A stretch of 47,247 bases of DNA, taken from Oscillospiraceae bacterium. GTDB taxonomy: Bacteria > Bacillota > Clostridia > Oscillospirales > Ruminococcaceae. The stretch is from the NCBI GenBank assembly GCA_031280965.1, contig JAITFZ010000002.1, forward strand, positions 1 to 47,247. The letters are read 5' to 3'. Shown here piece after piece: positions 1 to 7,857 of this stretch. The notes below the pieces were generated by a model. The model had not been told where the DNA came from. It saw only the letters and a program-made list of their open reading frames with translations, and did not search any database. The position numbers were made by a program, and so were the translations under genes. Within the stretch, counting starts at the first letter, position 1. Every line of letters starts with the position of its first letter.

Positions 1-38
1 TTAGATAGTACATCTACAATGATTGTGGGGTGATTTTA

Positions 39-701
39 ATGAACATAAAAATACTAATTGTTGAGGATGATGAAAGCCTCGGCGATATTGTAAAAAAATT
101 TCTTGTCAAAGAAGGTTATTCTGTGGATATATGCACGGATGGGGACGCAGCCTTAGAGCAGATATATAACAAAAACTACCATTTGTTGATACTTGATATT
201 ATGCTTCCCGGTATAAGCGGACATGAATTGTTAAAGGAATATCGTAAAATTAGCGAAACTCCTGTTTTGATGATGACCGCGCTGGACGATGATGATAACG
301 AAATTAAGGCATTTACTAATGAAGCCGACGATTATATTACCAAGCCTTTTTCTATGCAAGTCTTTCTTAAACACATCGAAGCTCTCTTTCGGCGGAGCGG
401 AATTTTGAAAAAGGAACTCCGCATAGGGAAACTAACCGTTTATACTGAAGCCTACAGAGCGGAATATGCAGGATCGGAACTGACACTCGCCCCGAAAGAA
501 TATGACATTTTGCTTCTGCTGGCACAGAACAACGGCAGAGTTATTACTCATGAAACACTACTGACGCGAATTTGGGGATTTGATTTTGAAGGAAACGAGG
601 GTATCGTTCATGCTACAATGAATCGGCTGAGAAATAAGCTGCCTACGAACTTTATAAAAACGGTTAAAGGTGTGGGTTACTGTTTGGAGGAAACGATATG
701 A
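39..701 (+). CDS. OmpR-family response regulator
   Basis: DNA-binding response regulator of a two-component system. The N-terminal receiver domain (about residues 1-115) shows the acidic pair in VEDDES, the phospho-acceptor Asp in LLILDIMLPG and the conserved Lys in ITKPFS. The C-terminal winged helix (about 125-220) ends in the typical KTVKGVGYCLEE. The ATG at 39 is chosen over an upstream GTG because a G-rich ribosome site lies just before it. The stop overlaps the next start (ATGA), so it is coupled to the sensor kinase. With the nearby ABC permease remnant this resembles systems that control antimicrobial-peptide efflux; that role is inference. Confidence 0.93.
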   Translation: MNIKILIVEDDESLGDIVKKFLVKEGYSVDICTDGDAALEQIYNKNYHLLILDIMLPGISGHELLKEYRKISETPVLMMTALDDDDNEIKAFTNEADDYITKPFSMQVFLKHIEALFRRSGILKKELRIGKLTVYTEAYRAEYAGSELTLAPKEYDILLLLAQNNGRVITHETLLTRIWGFDFEGNEGIVHATMNRLRNKLPTNFIKTVKGVGYCLEETI

Positions 702-1483
702 AAAAATATCCATTTGGGCTATTTGGTAAAATCTTTCTATACACTTTGTTATTTCTCGTATTGGCGTTGATTGTATTTACCATATTTTATGCCCAGCAGT
801 TAAATATTGCTTTCTCCTTATATGAACGCCGCCACCTTACCCAAGGATTCCAACCATTACTCCGCTCATTAGAAAATGAGTCAAAAGATAACATAGGGGA
901 AACTGCCGCCGTGTTTCGCGCGCGCAATGAATCTTTTGAATTTTCTATTCAAACAAGCGAAGGGGAAGTAATTTATGAGACATCCGATTTCAATTATAAT
1001 CCCGTAGGTATCGGCGACCTTACAGGGATTGAAAAATTTTCATTAAATGAAATCAGTTTTTCTATTCCACTGTCTGATGGCATGACTTTATACGTTGTCA
1101 TTAAAATTTCAGATAAAGCGGAATGTTACGCAGACAGAACCATTTTAAGCCGCGTTTTGTCTAATGTAATTATGAACGCAATTCAAAACGCGCCTCAAAA
1201 AAGTGAAATACGCATATGGAGCGAAAATTCACTTGACAACAATGAAATTCCTGCCGTTCGGGTTTGCGTATTGAATACTAATACGAGCATCAAGGCAGAA
1301 GATTTGGTAAAACTCTTTGACCCATTTTACAGAGCGGATAAATCCCGAAGCAGAAGTCAAGGGCGGAGTGGTTTGGGGCTAACGATTGTAAAAAAAGCAT
1401 TGGATACAATGGAAGCCCCGTTTGTCCTCGAAAATACAAAAGACGGCGTTCTATTCAGAATGGATTTACCGATGGAAGAATGA
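698..1483 (+). pseudogene. Sensor histidine kinase, internally deleted
   Basis: Partner of the upstream response regulator. It keeps one N-terminal transmembrane helix (about residues 10-32), an extracytoplasmic sensor segment to about residue 135, and a C-terminal HATPase domain with N box (SNVIMNAIQNAP), DPFYRAD and the G2 box GRSGLGLTIVKKAL. Between TLYVV and KISDKAECYADR there is no second membrane helix, no HAMP linker and no HisKA H-box. The sensor segment therefore runs straight into the ATPase and the phospho-accepting His is absent. At 261 residues it is far shorter than the usual 450 or so. An in-frame deletion of about 200 codons is the simplest reading; it probably cannot autophosphorylate. 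Confidence 0.8.
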
Positions 1484-1502
1484 AATTGTGAACAAATTGT
1501 TA

Positions 1503-1531
1503 AACCGGTGGTTCGCCCGCCGGTTTTTTTT
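1503..1531 (+). terminator. Intrinsic terminator after the two-component genes
   Basis: A GC-rich hairpin (AACCGG pairing with CCGGTT, loop rich in GC) is followed by a run of eight T. It separates the regulator-kinase pair from the ABC permease remnant. Confidence 0.8.
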
Positions 1532-1627
1532 ATTTTTGTTAGATGGATATTAGATTGGACTGGTATGCTTGTAAACGAACCAAGACGGTTCACAAAATTT
1601 TTGTTCTTACAAGGAGGAAAAGCACGA

Positions 1628-2035
1628 ATGTACATTATCCAAAACGCGCTGAAAAATGTGGTGCGCAACAAAGGCAGAAATATTTTGCTTGGAGTAACAA
1701 TCTTTGCGATTATCGCCACAACCGCCGTTACTTTAATTATCAACAACACGGCAAACGGCATAATTGAGGACTACAGAAACAGATTCGGCAGCCGTGTGAA
1801 CATAGCCATGAATCAAGAGGATTTATTTTCCAATCTTGATTACATCAGAAGTTATGGCAGACCGCAGTTGACACCCCAGCAAAGTCTTGCCCTAACACAA
1901 TCTCCGCACATCATGTCTTATGAAATGACAGCCAATCAAGGTGTTACAAGCCCTTATGCCGTTTGTGACAACAACCCTTTCGCTTTCAACGTCAAGATTG
2001 CGTTTCGCAAGTGGTGGTTAGACATAACCGTGTAA
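1628..2035 (+). pseudogene. ABC transporter permease, N-terminal fragment
   Basis: The protein begins like a MacB/FtsX-type permease: a short amphipathic start (MYIIQNALKNVVRNKGRN), one membrane helix (about residues 18-40), then the start of the extracytoplasmic domain. A strong AAGGAGG lies 8 nt before the ATG at 1628. After about residue 120 the family-like sequence stops and roughly 15 unrelated codons lead to a stop at 2035. Normal members have about 400 or more residues with three further helices. No ATPase partner is present. This is a truncated gene whose 3' part was lost at a junction near 1990-2010. Confidence 0.75.
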
Positions 2036-2096
2036 TTCTGTGTTTTCTCAATGCGGAATACCGCCATATTCAAGCTCCTTTCGCGTTCCAGGCAAC

Positions 2097-2140
2097 AAAA
2101 AAGGGTGGGGATTTTTTACGTTGCAAAAATCCCCACCCTA
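2097..2140 (-). terminator. Terminator for the two minus-strand element genes
   Basis: A long hairpin, GGGTGGGGAT pairing with ATCCCCACCC and extended by A/T pairs, spans 2103-2139. Read on the minus strand it is followed by six T, so it should end transcription of the genes at 2167-2834. Confidence 0.8.
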
Positions 2141-2166
2141 TGTCCGAAATGGTTTATATTTGGTTG

Positions 2167-2466
2167 TCAGTATTGCTCATGGTCGCGCTCCGGCGCGGCG
2201 TAGAATATATCGCCTTTTTTGACGCGGGCGCGGCGTACTATCTTCATTTCCCCGCGCCCCTCGGATTCAAGGGCTTGTTTATATCCCTCGTCGGTGAGGA
2301 AGATACGGACGCGCTTGTCTTTATTGCCAACGGGACAATCCCATGTGAGAACGTCAAAGACAATCATGTGCCGGGTATATTCCGCGAATCGCTCCAACGC
2401 CATGATGTCATGCCCGGTTATTTCTTTGCCGCGCCCCGGTTGTTGGAGTTCAGTTTTTATGCTCAT
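2167..2466 (-). CDS. Hypothetical protein of the mobile-element remnant
   Basis: A 99-residue soluble, charged protein that I do not recognise. It has no membrane helix, signal peptide or cysteine pattern. Its ATG overlaps the stop of the upstream minus-strand gene (ATGA at 2463-2466), so the two are translationally coupled and probably act together. A strong terminator follows at 2097-2140. The setting between a broken permease and a tRNA-Ser fragment suggests cargo or accessory genes of an integrative element. Confidence 0.6.
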   Translation of the reverse strand: MSIKTELQQPGRGKEITGHDIMALERFAEYTRHMIVFDVLTWDCPVGNKDKRVRIFLTDEGYKQALESEGRGEMKIVRRARVKKGDIFYAAPERDHEQY

Positions 2467-2834
2467 GCGGACGCGCCCCTTTCCTCAGCTACATAGTCCT
2501 TGATGATTTCGCCAAAATCATAAATGAAAGAGAATATGAAGTATTCAAGCGCGGCTTTGTGCGTGGGTATATATGCGGCTTCGTCTGAAAACTGCAAGCC
2601 CATAAGCCCGTACAGCATTTGAATGATTTTGAACAGCTTGCCCCGGTCAGCAGGGGTGTTCATGGAAACTAAAACCTCTGTCAAGCGGTTTATCGTTTCC
2701 ATGTCGCCGTTGGTCGTTACCCATACCATTTCAGCAAACGGCAGGGTGATTGCTCCGGCTATGAGGTTGATTTTGTCTTTACAAATTTCGCCGGATTGGG
2801 TTATAATACCCTTGTGGATTAGTGGGTTTTGCAT
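2463..2834 (-). CDS. Hypothetical protein of the mobile-element remnant
   Basis: A protein of about 123 residues, mostly helical by composition, that I cannot assign. The start ATG at 2834 is preferred over an earlier in-frame start because an AAAGGGGG ribosome site precedes it by about 7 nt. It is the first gene of a two-gene unit with the coupled gene ending at 2167. It shows no transmembrane segment and no catalytic motif. Phage or conjugative-element origin is inferred only from its position beside the tRNA fragment. Confidence 0.6.
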   Translation of the reverse strand: MQNPLIHKGIITQSGEICKDKINLIAGAITLPFAEMVWVTTNGDMETINRLTEVLVSMNTPADRGKLFKIIQMLYGLMGLQFSDEAAYIPTHKAALEYFIFSFIYDFGEIIKDYVAEERGASA

Positions 2835-2943
2835 TGCGGTGTCCCCCTTTTTACGGTAATTATTTTGTTGCCCTGTTGCCCGATTGTTGCCCAAGTTCCC
2901 AAAAAGAGCTTGCAAAACAATATGGACGGATATAAAGGCAAAT

Positions 2944-2977
2944 AAAAAAACGCCTAAAACATGAGGGTTTCAGACGT
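2944..2977 (-). terminator. Minus-strand intrinsic terminator without an obvious gene
   Basis: Read on the minus strand, CGTCTGAAAC pairs with GTTTTAGGCG (10 pairs including G-U) around a CCTCAT loop, followed by seven T. No intact minus-strand gene lies directly upstream of it; the right side is the tRNA fragment. It may be left over from a deleted gene next to the attachment site. Confidence 0.65.
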
Positions 2978-3022
2978 GCAGATATAAGAAGTTATGCGGA
3001 GATATGAGGGGTTATAGGGTTT

Positions 3023-3083
3023 TCACCATTCTTGAAAACCGTTTGGGGGCAACCCCACGGAGGTTCGAATCCTCTCGCTTCCG
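3023..3083 (+). pseudogene. 3' half of tRNA-Ser (anticodon loop to acceptor), probable att site
   Basis: The segment has a tRNA-Ser(UGA)-like anticodon stem-loop half (CTTGAAAACC), a long variable arm (GGGGGCAACCCC), a T arm with the invariant GGTTCGAATCC, and an acceptor 3' strand GCTTCC plus discriminator G. The 5' acceptor strand and D arm are missing: the sequence before 3023 does not match GGAAGC or a D arm. A displaced tRNA 3' end is the classic product of site-specific integration into a tRNA gene. The intact copy should lie to the left, outside this window. No CCA is encoded. Confidence 0.75.
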
Positions 3084-3166
3084 TCGAACGGTTCTGATAA
3101 GAACCACGTATATTTTAATGGTGGATATGCCATCGTGGTGTACTTGTAGAGCCGAATAACAGGAAA

Positions 3167-3200
3167 ACAGCATTGAGTTTTTACTCGGTGCTGTTTTTTT
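3167..3200 (+). terminator. Intrinsic terminator downstream of the tRNA fragment
   Basis: ACAGCATTGAGT pairs with ACTCGGTGCTGT and is followed by seven T. It is the natural terminator of the tRNA transcript on the plus strand. The hairpin also lies past the stop of the HipA-like gene on the minus strand. Apart from the att fragment and two terminators I see nothing else in the gene-less stretch 2835-3291. Confidence 0.85.
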
Positions 3201-3291
3201 GCGTGCTGCCGCGTGGTCGGGTAAGAACCAAAAGTCATGGGTAAGCCGAGCCGTACTCGTAAGAAAAGTGAGCAAGACTAAACTCCGCATC

Positions 3292-4443
3292 TTATTTAAT
3301 AAACCTTTCAAGGTCTGTAATTCTATTTTTGAAGGCTTTACAAATACTGTCCCGACGCTGCTCGTTTATCTGTGCGGAGGATTCAAGTATTTTTAGGAAA
3401 TCATCTTCAATACCGTCAAGTGCGGACAAGTCAAGCCAAGAAAAGTCTTTTACAAGCTTGATTTGTTCATCATGGATTTGCCTGAATGGCTGACTTTTAT
3501 GGATTCCCGGCAACAAAATGTCCTCGGTCAGTTCTTTATTACAGAATGATGAGCCGTTATCAAAATTAGGTGCAAAGCCGAGCCACTTTAGACTCTCGGC
3601 ATTTCTGACTGCTCCGAAATTATTCAAGTGCCTGTCATCGTTCATCGTCAGGTAATCGGCTACTAACATTTTATCAAGGCAAAGCCTTGCATCAGCTATA
3701 CCAAGTTCCTCACAACATTCTAAATAATGTTCGTACAATTCTTCCTTGGGTCTCAGGAATAACCTTGTGTTGTGCATATTAAACGCACTTACCAGCTCCG
3801 TTTCGGAGGTTATGAAGTTTTCACAAATACTGTAGGGACGCTTATCCTCGAAGATTACAGAATAATCGACACAGGGAATATTTAATCTGTTCATAACAAT
3901 GGTTGTCATTGTTTCGTTAAACGGTTGCTGGTAAAACGGGTCGCTTCCGCCTTTAATAAGACAACGCTTATTGTTAATAATCTGCCATTTTTTCTGCAAG
4001 ATGCCGTCCGATGTATTATTGGGAGAAACAAAGTCGATTTTTTTGCCTTGAACCGCGTTGCCGAATAGGGCATCGCCTACGTCCTCAGAGAAGTCGTTTT
4101 CAAAGAAGTTGATGTCTTCCCATTTAAGCGGGCTTTCTTTGGGGTTGACCCAGTATTGGTCGGACAAAGACAACCCGTAGCACATTACGAGCAACTTATC
4201 GGTTGATGCTATGCCCATGCTCTGAAGCGCAGCTTTGATATTCTGTCTGCTCGCAGGAATGGAGCGTCCGCCGAACCAGTCGTTCAAATCTTCAATATCC
4301 GGCTTACCGTCACGCTTCACGGTTACACCGATAGGTAAATGCTTCGGGTCGGTTAAATCTATTGTGTCAATAATCGTAGAAGTACCTTTGGCTATTTGTA
4401 TTTCGGCGACAGGTTTCTTCCTGTGCATTAAGATATGGCTCAT
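3292..4443 (-). CDS. HipA-like serine/threonine kinase-fold protein
   Basis: A protein of about 383 residues resembling HipA-family kinases, which phosphorylate cytosolic targets and in HipBA modules cause growth arrest. Visible motifs are LIKGGSDPF (nucleotide-binding lysine region), DYLTMNDDRHLNNFG (the catalytic Asp loop, like DxxxxNxDRH in HipA) and PNFDNGSS (metal-binding Asp). The ATG at 4443 follows a GGAG site by about 10 nt. No HipB-like antitoxin gene is adjacent, and the N-terminal half is not typical HipA. It belongs to a clade of stand-alone HipA-domain proteins common in Clostridia and often found near mobile DNA. Target and toxicity are unknown. Confidence 0.75.
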   Translation of the reverse strand: MSHILMHRKKPVAEIQIAKGTSTIIDTIDLTDPKHLPIGVTVKRDGKPDIEDLNDWFGGRSIPASRQNIKAALQSMGIASTDKLLVMCYGLSLSDQYWVNPKESPLKWEDINFFENDFSEDVGDALFGNAVQGKKIDFVSPNNTSDGILQKKWQIINNKRCLIKGGSDPFYQQPFNETMTTIVMNRLNIPCVDYSVIFEDKRPYSICENFITSETELVSAFNMHNTRLFLRPKEELYEHYLECCEELGIADARLCLDKMLVADYLTMNDDRHLNNFGAVRNAESLKWLGFAPNFDNGSSFCNKELTEDILLPGIHKSQPFRQIHDEQIKLVKDFSWLDLSALDGIEDDFLKILESSAQINEQRRDSICKAFKNRITDLERFIK

Positions 4444-4507
4444 AAAGACCTCGCTCCTTCCTTGAAATGGAGACCCGCTCTCTCCGCTCAAGAGTCTCAA
4501 CACGCAT

Positions 4508-4539
4508 AATTTCTGCAAACTCCTAAATTTGCAGAAATT
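4508..4539. promoter_or_regulatory. Perfect 12-bp inverted repeat upstream of the HipA-like gene
   Basis: AATTTCTGCAAA and TTTGCAGAAATT are exact inverted copies separated by 8 nt, lying 65-96 nt before the HipA-like start. It has no T-run in either useful direction, so an operator or leader hairpin is more likely than a terminator. Confidence 0.55.
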
Positions 4540-4600
4540 CGCAGGTCGGGGTTCATATTTAATTTCATCTTCCCCGTATATTTCAACAGCGGCTATGCCG

Positions 4601-5290
4601 TCACGATATACCTGTCATAACTCTCTCAAGTTCCACCGGCTCCACGCTTTTCCCGTCCTTGTCAGCCACGCGCATAATATCGCCCGAAACCTCGTCTATA
4701 AGCATAATCCCGCCGTCCCTGCCCCGCCCGAATTCGAGCTTAATATCAATCAGTTCCAACCCTTTTTCGGCAAGCGCGTCTTTAATCACGCCGGAAATCT
4801 TCTTAGTGAGTTGGGTGAGTATTTCGTATTCTTCTTCCGAGAGTATTCCGAGCGCCTCCAACGCATCTTTGCAAATCAGCGGGTCGCCGCGCTCGTCGTC
4901 TTTCAGCGTAATTTCAACTAACGAATTCAGCGGTTCGCCGCCCTTAACATACCGCCCGTAACGCCTGACAAAGCTGCCTGCGGCTTTATAACGGCAGACG
5001 GCTTCCACACCCCGCCCGAACATCGTGGCGGGCTTTACTGTCATTTCTGCTTTTTCAGCGTCACAGCTTACAAAATGCGTCGGCTCGCCGGCGGCGTTGA
5101 TTTTATTAAAGAAGAACTCGCTCAGCTTCAGACCCGCTCTGCCTTTGCCTTTGATTGAACCGATGATTTGATTCGCGCCCGGGTCGAACACGCCGTCTTC
5201 ACCACATGCATCGTCCTTGAACCTAAGCAGGTAGTTTCCGTCTGTCAGTTCATAAACATCCTTTGTCTTGCCTGTATAAATCAGGTTCAT
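4601..5290 (-). CDS. purC: Phosphoribosylaminoimidazole-succinocarboxamide synthase
   Basis: SAICAR synthetase joins aspartate to CAIR using ATP in de novo purine synthesis. The 229-residue length matches the bacterial family. Family features include the N-terminal YTGKTKDVYEL loop, RFKDDACG, the GEPTHFV segment, CRYKAAGSF-RRYG and the C-terminal DEVSGDIMR region. It starts only 7 nt after the rubrerythrin stop, so both are probably on one transcript. No other purine gene is nearby, so the pathway genes are dispersed in this genome. Confidence 0.95.
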   Translation of the reverse strand: MNLIYTGKTKDVYELTDGNYLLRFKDDACGEDGVFDPGANQIIGSIKGKGRAGLKLSEFFFNKINAAGEPTHFVSCDAEKAEMTVKPATMFGRGVEAVCRYKAAGSFVRRYGRYVKGGEPLNSLVEITLKDDERGDPLICKDALEALGILSEEEYEILTQLTKKISGVIKDALAEKGLELIDIKLEFGRGRDGGIMLIDEVSGDIMRVADKDGKSVEPVELERVMTGIS

Positions 5291-5297
5291 GCTTTAC

Positions 5298-5828
5298 TTA
5301 ACCTTTCTTGAAGTAACTCTTCGGGTGTCTGCAAACAGGGCAGATTTCAACAGCTTTAGTTCCGAAATGCAAATGCCCGCAGTTCATGCACTCCCACGTA
5401 ACATCGCCGTCCGCAGTGAACACCGTGCCGCCCTTAACTTTTTCAAGAAGCCCGCGGTAGCGCTCCTCGTGGTGCTTCTCGATTTTGCCCACCATCTCGA
5501 ACAGTGCGGCGACATCACCGAACCCCTCTTCACGCGCCGTCGCGGCGAAGCCTTTATACATCTCCGTCCACTCCTCGTTCTCGCCGTTCGCGGCGTCAAG
5601 CAGATTCTGCGCGGTTTCGGGTACTTCGCCGCCGTTCAGAAGCTTGAACCAAATTTTCGCGTGCTCTTTCTCATTATCGGCGGTTTCAAGGAAAATCTTG
5701 GCGATTTCCTCAAAGCCGTCTTTCTTTGCTTTTCCCGAATAATAAGTGTACTTATTGCGCGCCTGCGACTCCCCCGCGAAAGCCGTCATTAAATTTTGCT
5801 CGGTCTTTGTGCCTTTAAATTTACTCAT
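5298..5828 (-). CDS. rbr: Rubrerythrin
   Basis: Non-haem diiron peroxidase that reduces hydrogen peroxide in the cytoplasm of anaerobes. The N-terminal four-helix domain (about residues 1-135) shows the iron ligands in [19 protein letters not shown] and [10 protein letters not shown]. The C-terminal rubredoxin domain shows CMNCGHLH and [11 protein letters not shown]. The ATG at 5828 is chosen; an in-frame ATG at 5837 belongs to the dispersed hairpin-RBS repeat that ends here, and would add MKI. It is 7 nt from purC. In this copy the repeat ATG is in frame with the gene, unlike most other copies. Confidence 0.95.
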   Translation of the reverse strand: MSKFKGTKTEQNLMTAFAGESQARNKYTYYSGKAKKDGFEEIAKIFLETADNEKEHAKIWFKLLNGGEVPETAQNLLDAANGENEEWTEMYKGFAATAREEGFGDVAALFEMVGKIEKHHEERYRGLLEKVKGGTVFTADGDVTWECMNCGHLHFGTKAVEICPVCRHPKSYFKKG

Positions 5829-5907
5829 AATTTTCATAAAGTCCTTTCTTAACCAACGAGTAATGAAAACAACATTTTCCCCGTTTCGGTTGTATTTTGT
5901 TTTAAAC
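5828..5907 (-). repeat. Hairpin-RBS repeat (family A), copy 1, before rubrerythrin
   Basis: Minus-strand copy of the dispersed element. Its left edge (GTTTAAAACAAAATACAACC) supplies the stop codon of the upstream membrane-protein gene. Next come the stem arms AACGGGGAAAA and TTTTCATTACTCGTT, then GGTTAAGAAAGGACTTTATG, ending at the rubrerythrin start. Confidence 0.9.
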
Positions 5908-6252
5908 TTTTTTATCCTCCTGATTTATTATTTCGCCTGATTTTTTATTTGCTTTTTTAAAGCCTGCTATAATAACTAAAAATCCCCCTGCAAACGGCAC
6001 AATCCCTACCGGAGTAAAGATTCTGCCTAAATTCCCGAACAGCTTTTTCGCATCCTCAATTAAGGTTTCATAATCAGGGTCATCGATGCTTACCGTTCGG
6101 TTGTTGATTACAAGCGAGCCCTTTTCGGCAATCGTTTCGACATTTGCCGATACAAAAAGGAACACAACGCCTAATATCAAAAATATCAAGCCCATGAAAA
6201 TGCAGAAACCGCCTATACAACCCGCAACTATTTTTATGTCGTTAGATTTCAT
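5902..6252 (-). CDS. Small membrane protein, unknown function
   Basis: A 116-residue protein with two predicted membrane helices (about residues 10-34 and 80-100) and an extracytoplasmic loop between them rich in acidic and polar residues. The tail is lysine-rich and cytoplasmic. I do not recognise the family. Its ATG overlaps the stop of the upstream GH13 gene by 11 nt (6242-6252), so it is translated from the same message. Its last codons and stop lie inside the left end of the dispersed hairpin-RBS repeat. Confidence 0.65.
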   Translation of the reverse strand: MKSNDIKIVAGCIGGFCIFMGLIFLILGVVFLFVSANVETIAEKGSLVINNRTVSIDDPDYETLIEDAKKLFGNLGRIFTPVGIVPFAGGFLVIIAGFKKANKKSGEIINQEDKKV

Positions 6253-7765
6253 ATTCCACTCCCATAATTTTAAGCCAGTCTTCTGTTTTAAAGCCGTCTA
6301 AACAACCCTTACAGCAAATACCCTCTGCAAGTATTTTTGCGAATTTTTCACCGCTTTGAATAATTTTACTGCACAAATTGCAGATTTTGCCTTTCGGCTC
6401 GGAAGATTCTTCTGCTGCTAACTGTACGGCAGGCGCGGTCGAAGCCCGGAACAGCACCATCGCCCCATATGCCGGAACTTTCACTTCCCCCGAAATATCA
6501 AAAACCCCGCCGCTTAGCGCATCTGCGTAACTGCCGTGTCCGCCGAGACTGAATCCGACAGGGTTTGCGCTCGCGTTAATAAGCGTATAAACCGTCTCGC
6601 CGTCACACGACCGCGCAAAGGCGTAGAATTGATTCTGCAAAACCACCTGCCTGTAATTCCCCGCATAAAGCGGCTTCAGGGTTGCGCGGGCTTTTGCGAG
6701 TTTGCCGATAATGCCGGTCAGCGGAATAGCACGGGCATTATCCCCTATATGTTCCTCTAACTTAAATTCGGGTCGCAGCGCGTCATCACCTCGGCTCTTG
6801 TCGCCCTCCATGCCGAATTCACTGCCGTAATACACGCCCGGCACACCCGGCATAGTGAACATAAGCACGTATACACCGATAAGATGCTTAGGCTCTTTCA
6901 AATTAGATGTAATTCTGCTGACATCGTGATTATCCACGAATATGTAAAGATTTTTTCCTCTGTCGCCGTATAAACTCCCCATACGGTCAACAGAATGAGC
7001 GATTTCAAACATATTCAAGTCGTTGAAACCCGAAAACAGTCCTTTGTAGCATTGATAGTTCGTCACGCTGTCAAGCATTTCGGGGTTGAACCACTTGTTG
7101 TAATCGCCGTGCAGAGTTTCGCCCATAAGCCAAAAGTCGGGCTTCAACGCCTTACAGTGCCGCCGCAGTTCTTTCAGAAACTCGAGTTCAAGGCAATACG
7201 CAACGTCAAGCCGCAGTCCGTCAATATCGAATTCTTTCACCCAGCCTGTGATTGCGTCGAATATATGCTTTTTCACCTCGGGGTTGTGCAGATTCAGTTT
7301 AACAAGGTCGTAATGCCCCTCCCAGCCTTCATAATAAAAGCCGTCGTTATAGTTGGAATTTCCGCCCCTGACATGAAACCAGCCTGCGTACTTACTGCCG
7401 AGCCCGTTACTGCGAACGTCCTTAAACGCCCAAAAATCACGCCCTACATGATTGAACACGCCGTCAAGAACAACTCTGATACCCGCCGCTTTCAGTTCCT
7501 TGCAGACAAGAGCGAAATCTTCGTTAGCGCCAAGACGGGAGTCGATTTTTGTGTAATCGGCTGTATCATAGCCGTGACGCGTAGATTCAAACACGGGTCC
7601 GAAATAAATCGCGTTGAAGCCTAAGTCTTTTATGGCAGGAATGTGTTTTATGACGCGCAATATAAGCGGAGCGCCTTTGGCGTCACTCTCTGCGTTTTTG
7701 TCATTGCACCCGCAATAACCGAAAGGGTAGATGTGATAAATGACAGCGTTATCAAACCAGTTCAT
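6242..7765 (-). CDS. GH13 alpha-amylase-family glucosidase with cysteine-rich C-terminus
   Basis: A cytoplasmic alpha-glucan hydrolase (no signal peptide) of the cyclomaltodextrinase/neopullulanase type. The (beta/alpha)8 barrel shows the four GH13 regions: LDGVFNHVGRDF, DGLRLDVAY (nucleophile Asp), LMGETLHGD (acid/base Glu) and FVDNHDVSRI (stabilising Asp). A short beta domain follows to about residue 445. The last 50 residues are unusual: CNLC, then CCKGC 22 residues further, a spacing like a small zinc ribbon and not part of ordinary GH13 enzymes. An AAAAAGGCGG ribosome site precedes the ATG. The substrate is probably maltodextrin; the exact specificity is uncertain. Confidence 0.9.
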   Translation of the reverse strand: MNWFDNAVIYHIYPFGYCGCNDKNAESDAKGAPLILRVIKHIPAIKDLGFNAIYFGPVFESTRHGYDTADYTKIDSRLGANEDFALVCKELKAAGIRVVLDGVFNHVGRDFWAFKDVRSNGLGSKYAGWFHVRGGNSNYNDGFYYEGWEGHYDLVKLNLHNPEVKKHIFDAITGWVKEFDIDGLRLDVAYCLELEFLKELRRHCKALKPDFWLMGETLHGDYNKWFNPEMLDSVTNYQCYKGLFSGFNDLNMFEIAHSVDRMGSLYGDRGKNLYIFVDNHDVSRITSNLKEPKHLIGVYVLMFTMPGVPGVYYGSEFGMEGDKSRGDDALRPEFKLEEHIGDNARAIPLTGIIGKLAKARATLKPLYAGNYRQVVLQNQFYAFARSCDGETVYTLINASANPVGFSLGGHGSYADALSGGVFDISGEVKVPAYGAMVLFRASTAPAVQLAAEESSEPKGKICNLCSKIIQSGEKFAKILAEGICCKGCLDGFKTEDWLKIMGVEYEI

Positions 7766-7795
7766 TTTATATACCGCCTTTTTAAATTTAATTAA

Positions 7796-7824
7796 ATTTT
7801 AACATAAATAAAAATTTTTGTCAA
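7796..7824 (-). promoter_or_regulatory. Sigma-A promoter for the GH13 gene
   Basis: On the minus strand, TTGACA (7819-7824), a 17-nt spacer and TAAAAT (7796-7801) lie about 31 nt before the gene start. The -35 box abuts the plus-strand -35 box of the hydrogenase promoter. Confidence 0.75.
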
Positions 7825-7857
7825 TGCATTGACGAATACGCGTATACGTGCTATAAT
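7820..7857 (+). promoter_or_regulatory. Sigma-A promoter for the hydrogenase operon, with palindrome
   Basis: TTGACG (7829-7834), a 17-nt spacer and a perfect TATAAT (7852-7857). The two divergent -35 boxes form the 14-bp palindrome GTCAATGCATTGAC (7820-7833). The extended form, TTGTCAA-TGCA-TTGACGA, partly resembles a Rex redox operator, but it is also fully explained by two back-to-back -35 boxes. Confidence 0.75.

Noticed and set aside
2011-2496. Plus-strand reading frame across 2011-2496 as a gene
   Set aside because: It is antisense to two coupled minus-strand genes that have a ribosome site and terminator, and it has no ribosome site of its own.
6915-6950. TTATCCACG near 6930 as a DnaA box
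   Set aside because: A single isolated near-match inside the GH13 coding region, with no cluster around it.
7820-7837. Confident Rex operator at the hydrogenase promoter
   Set aside because: The match to the Rex consensus is imperfect, and the palindrome is already explained by two back-to-back -35 boxes. It is kept only as a possibility.
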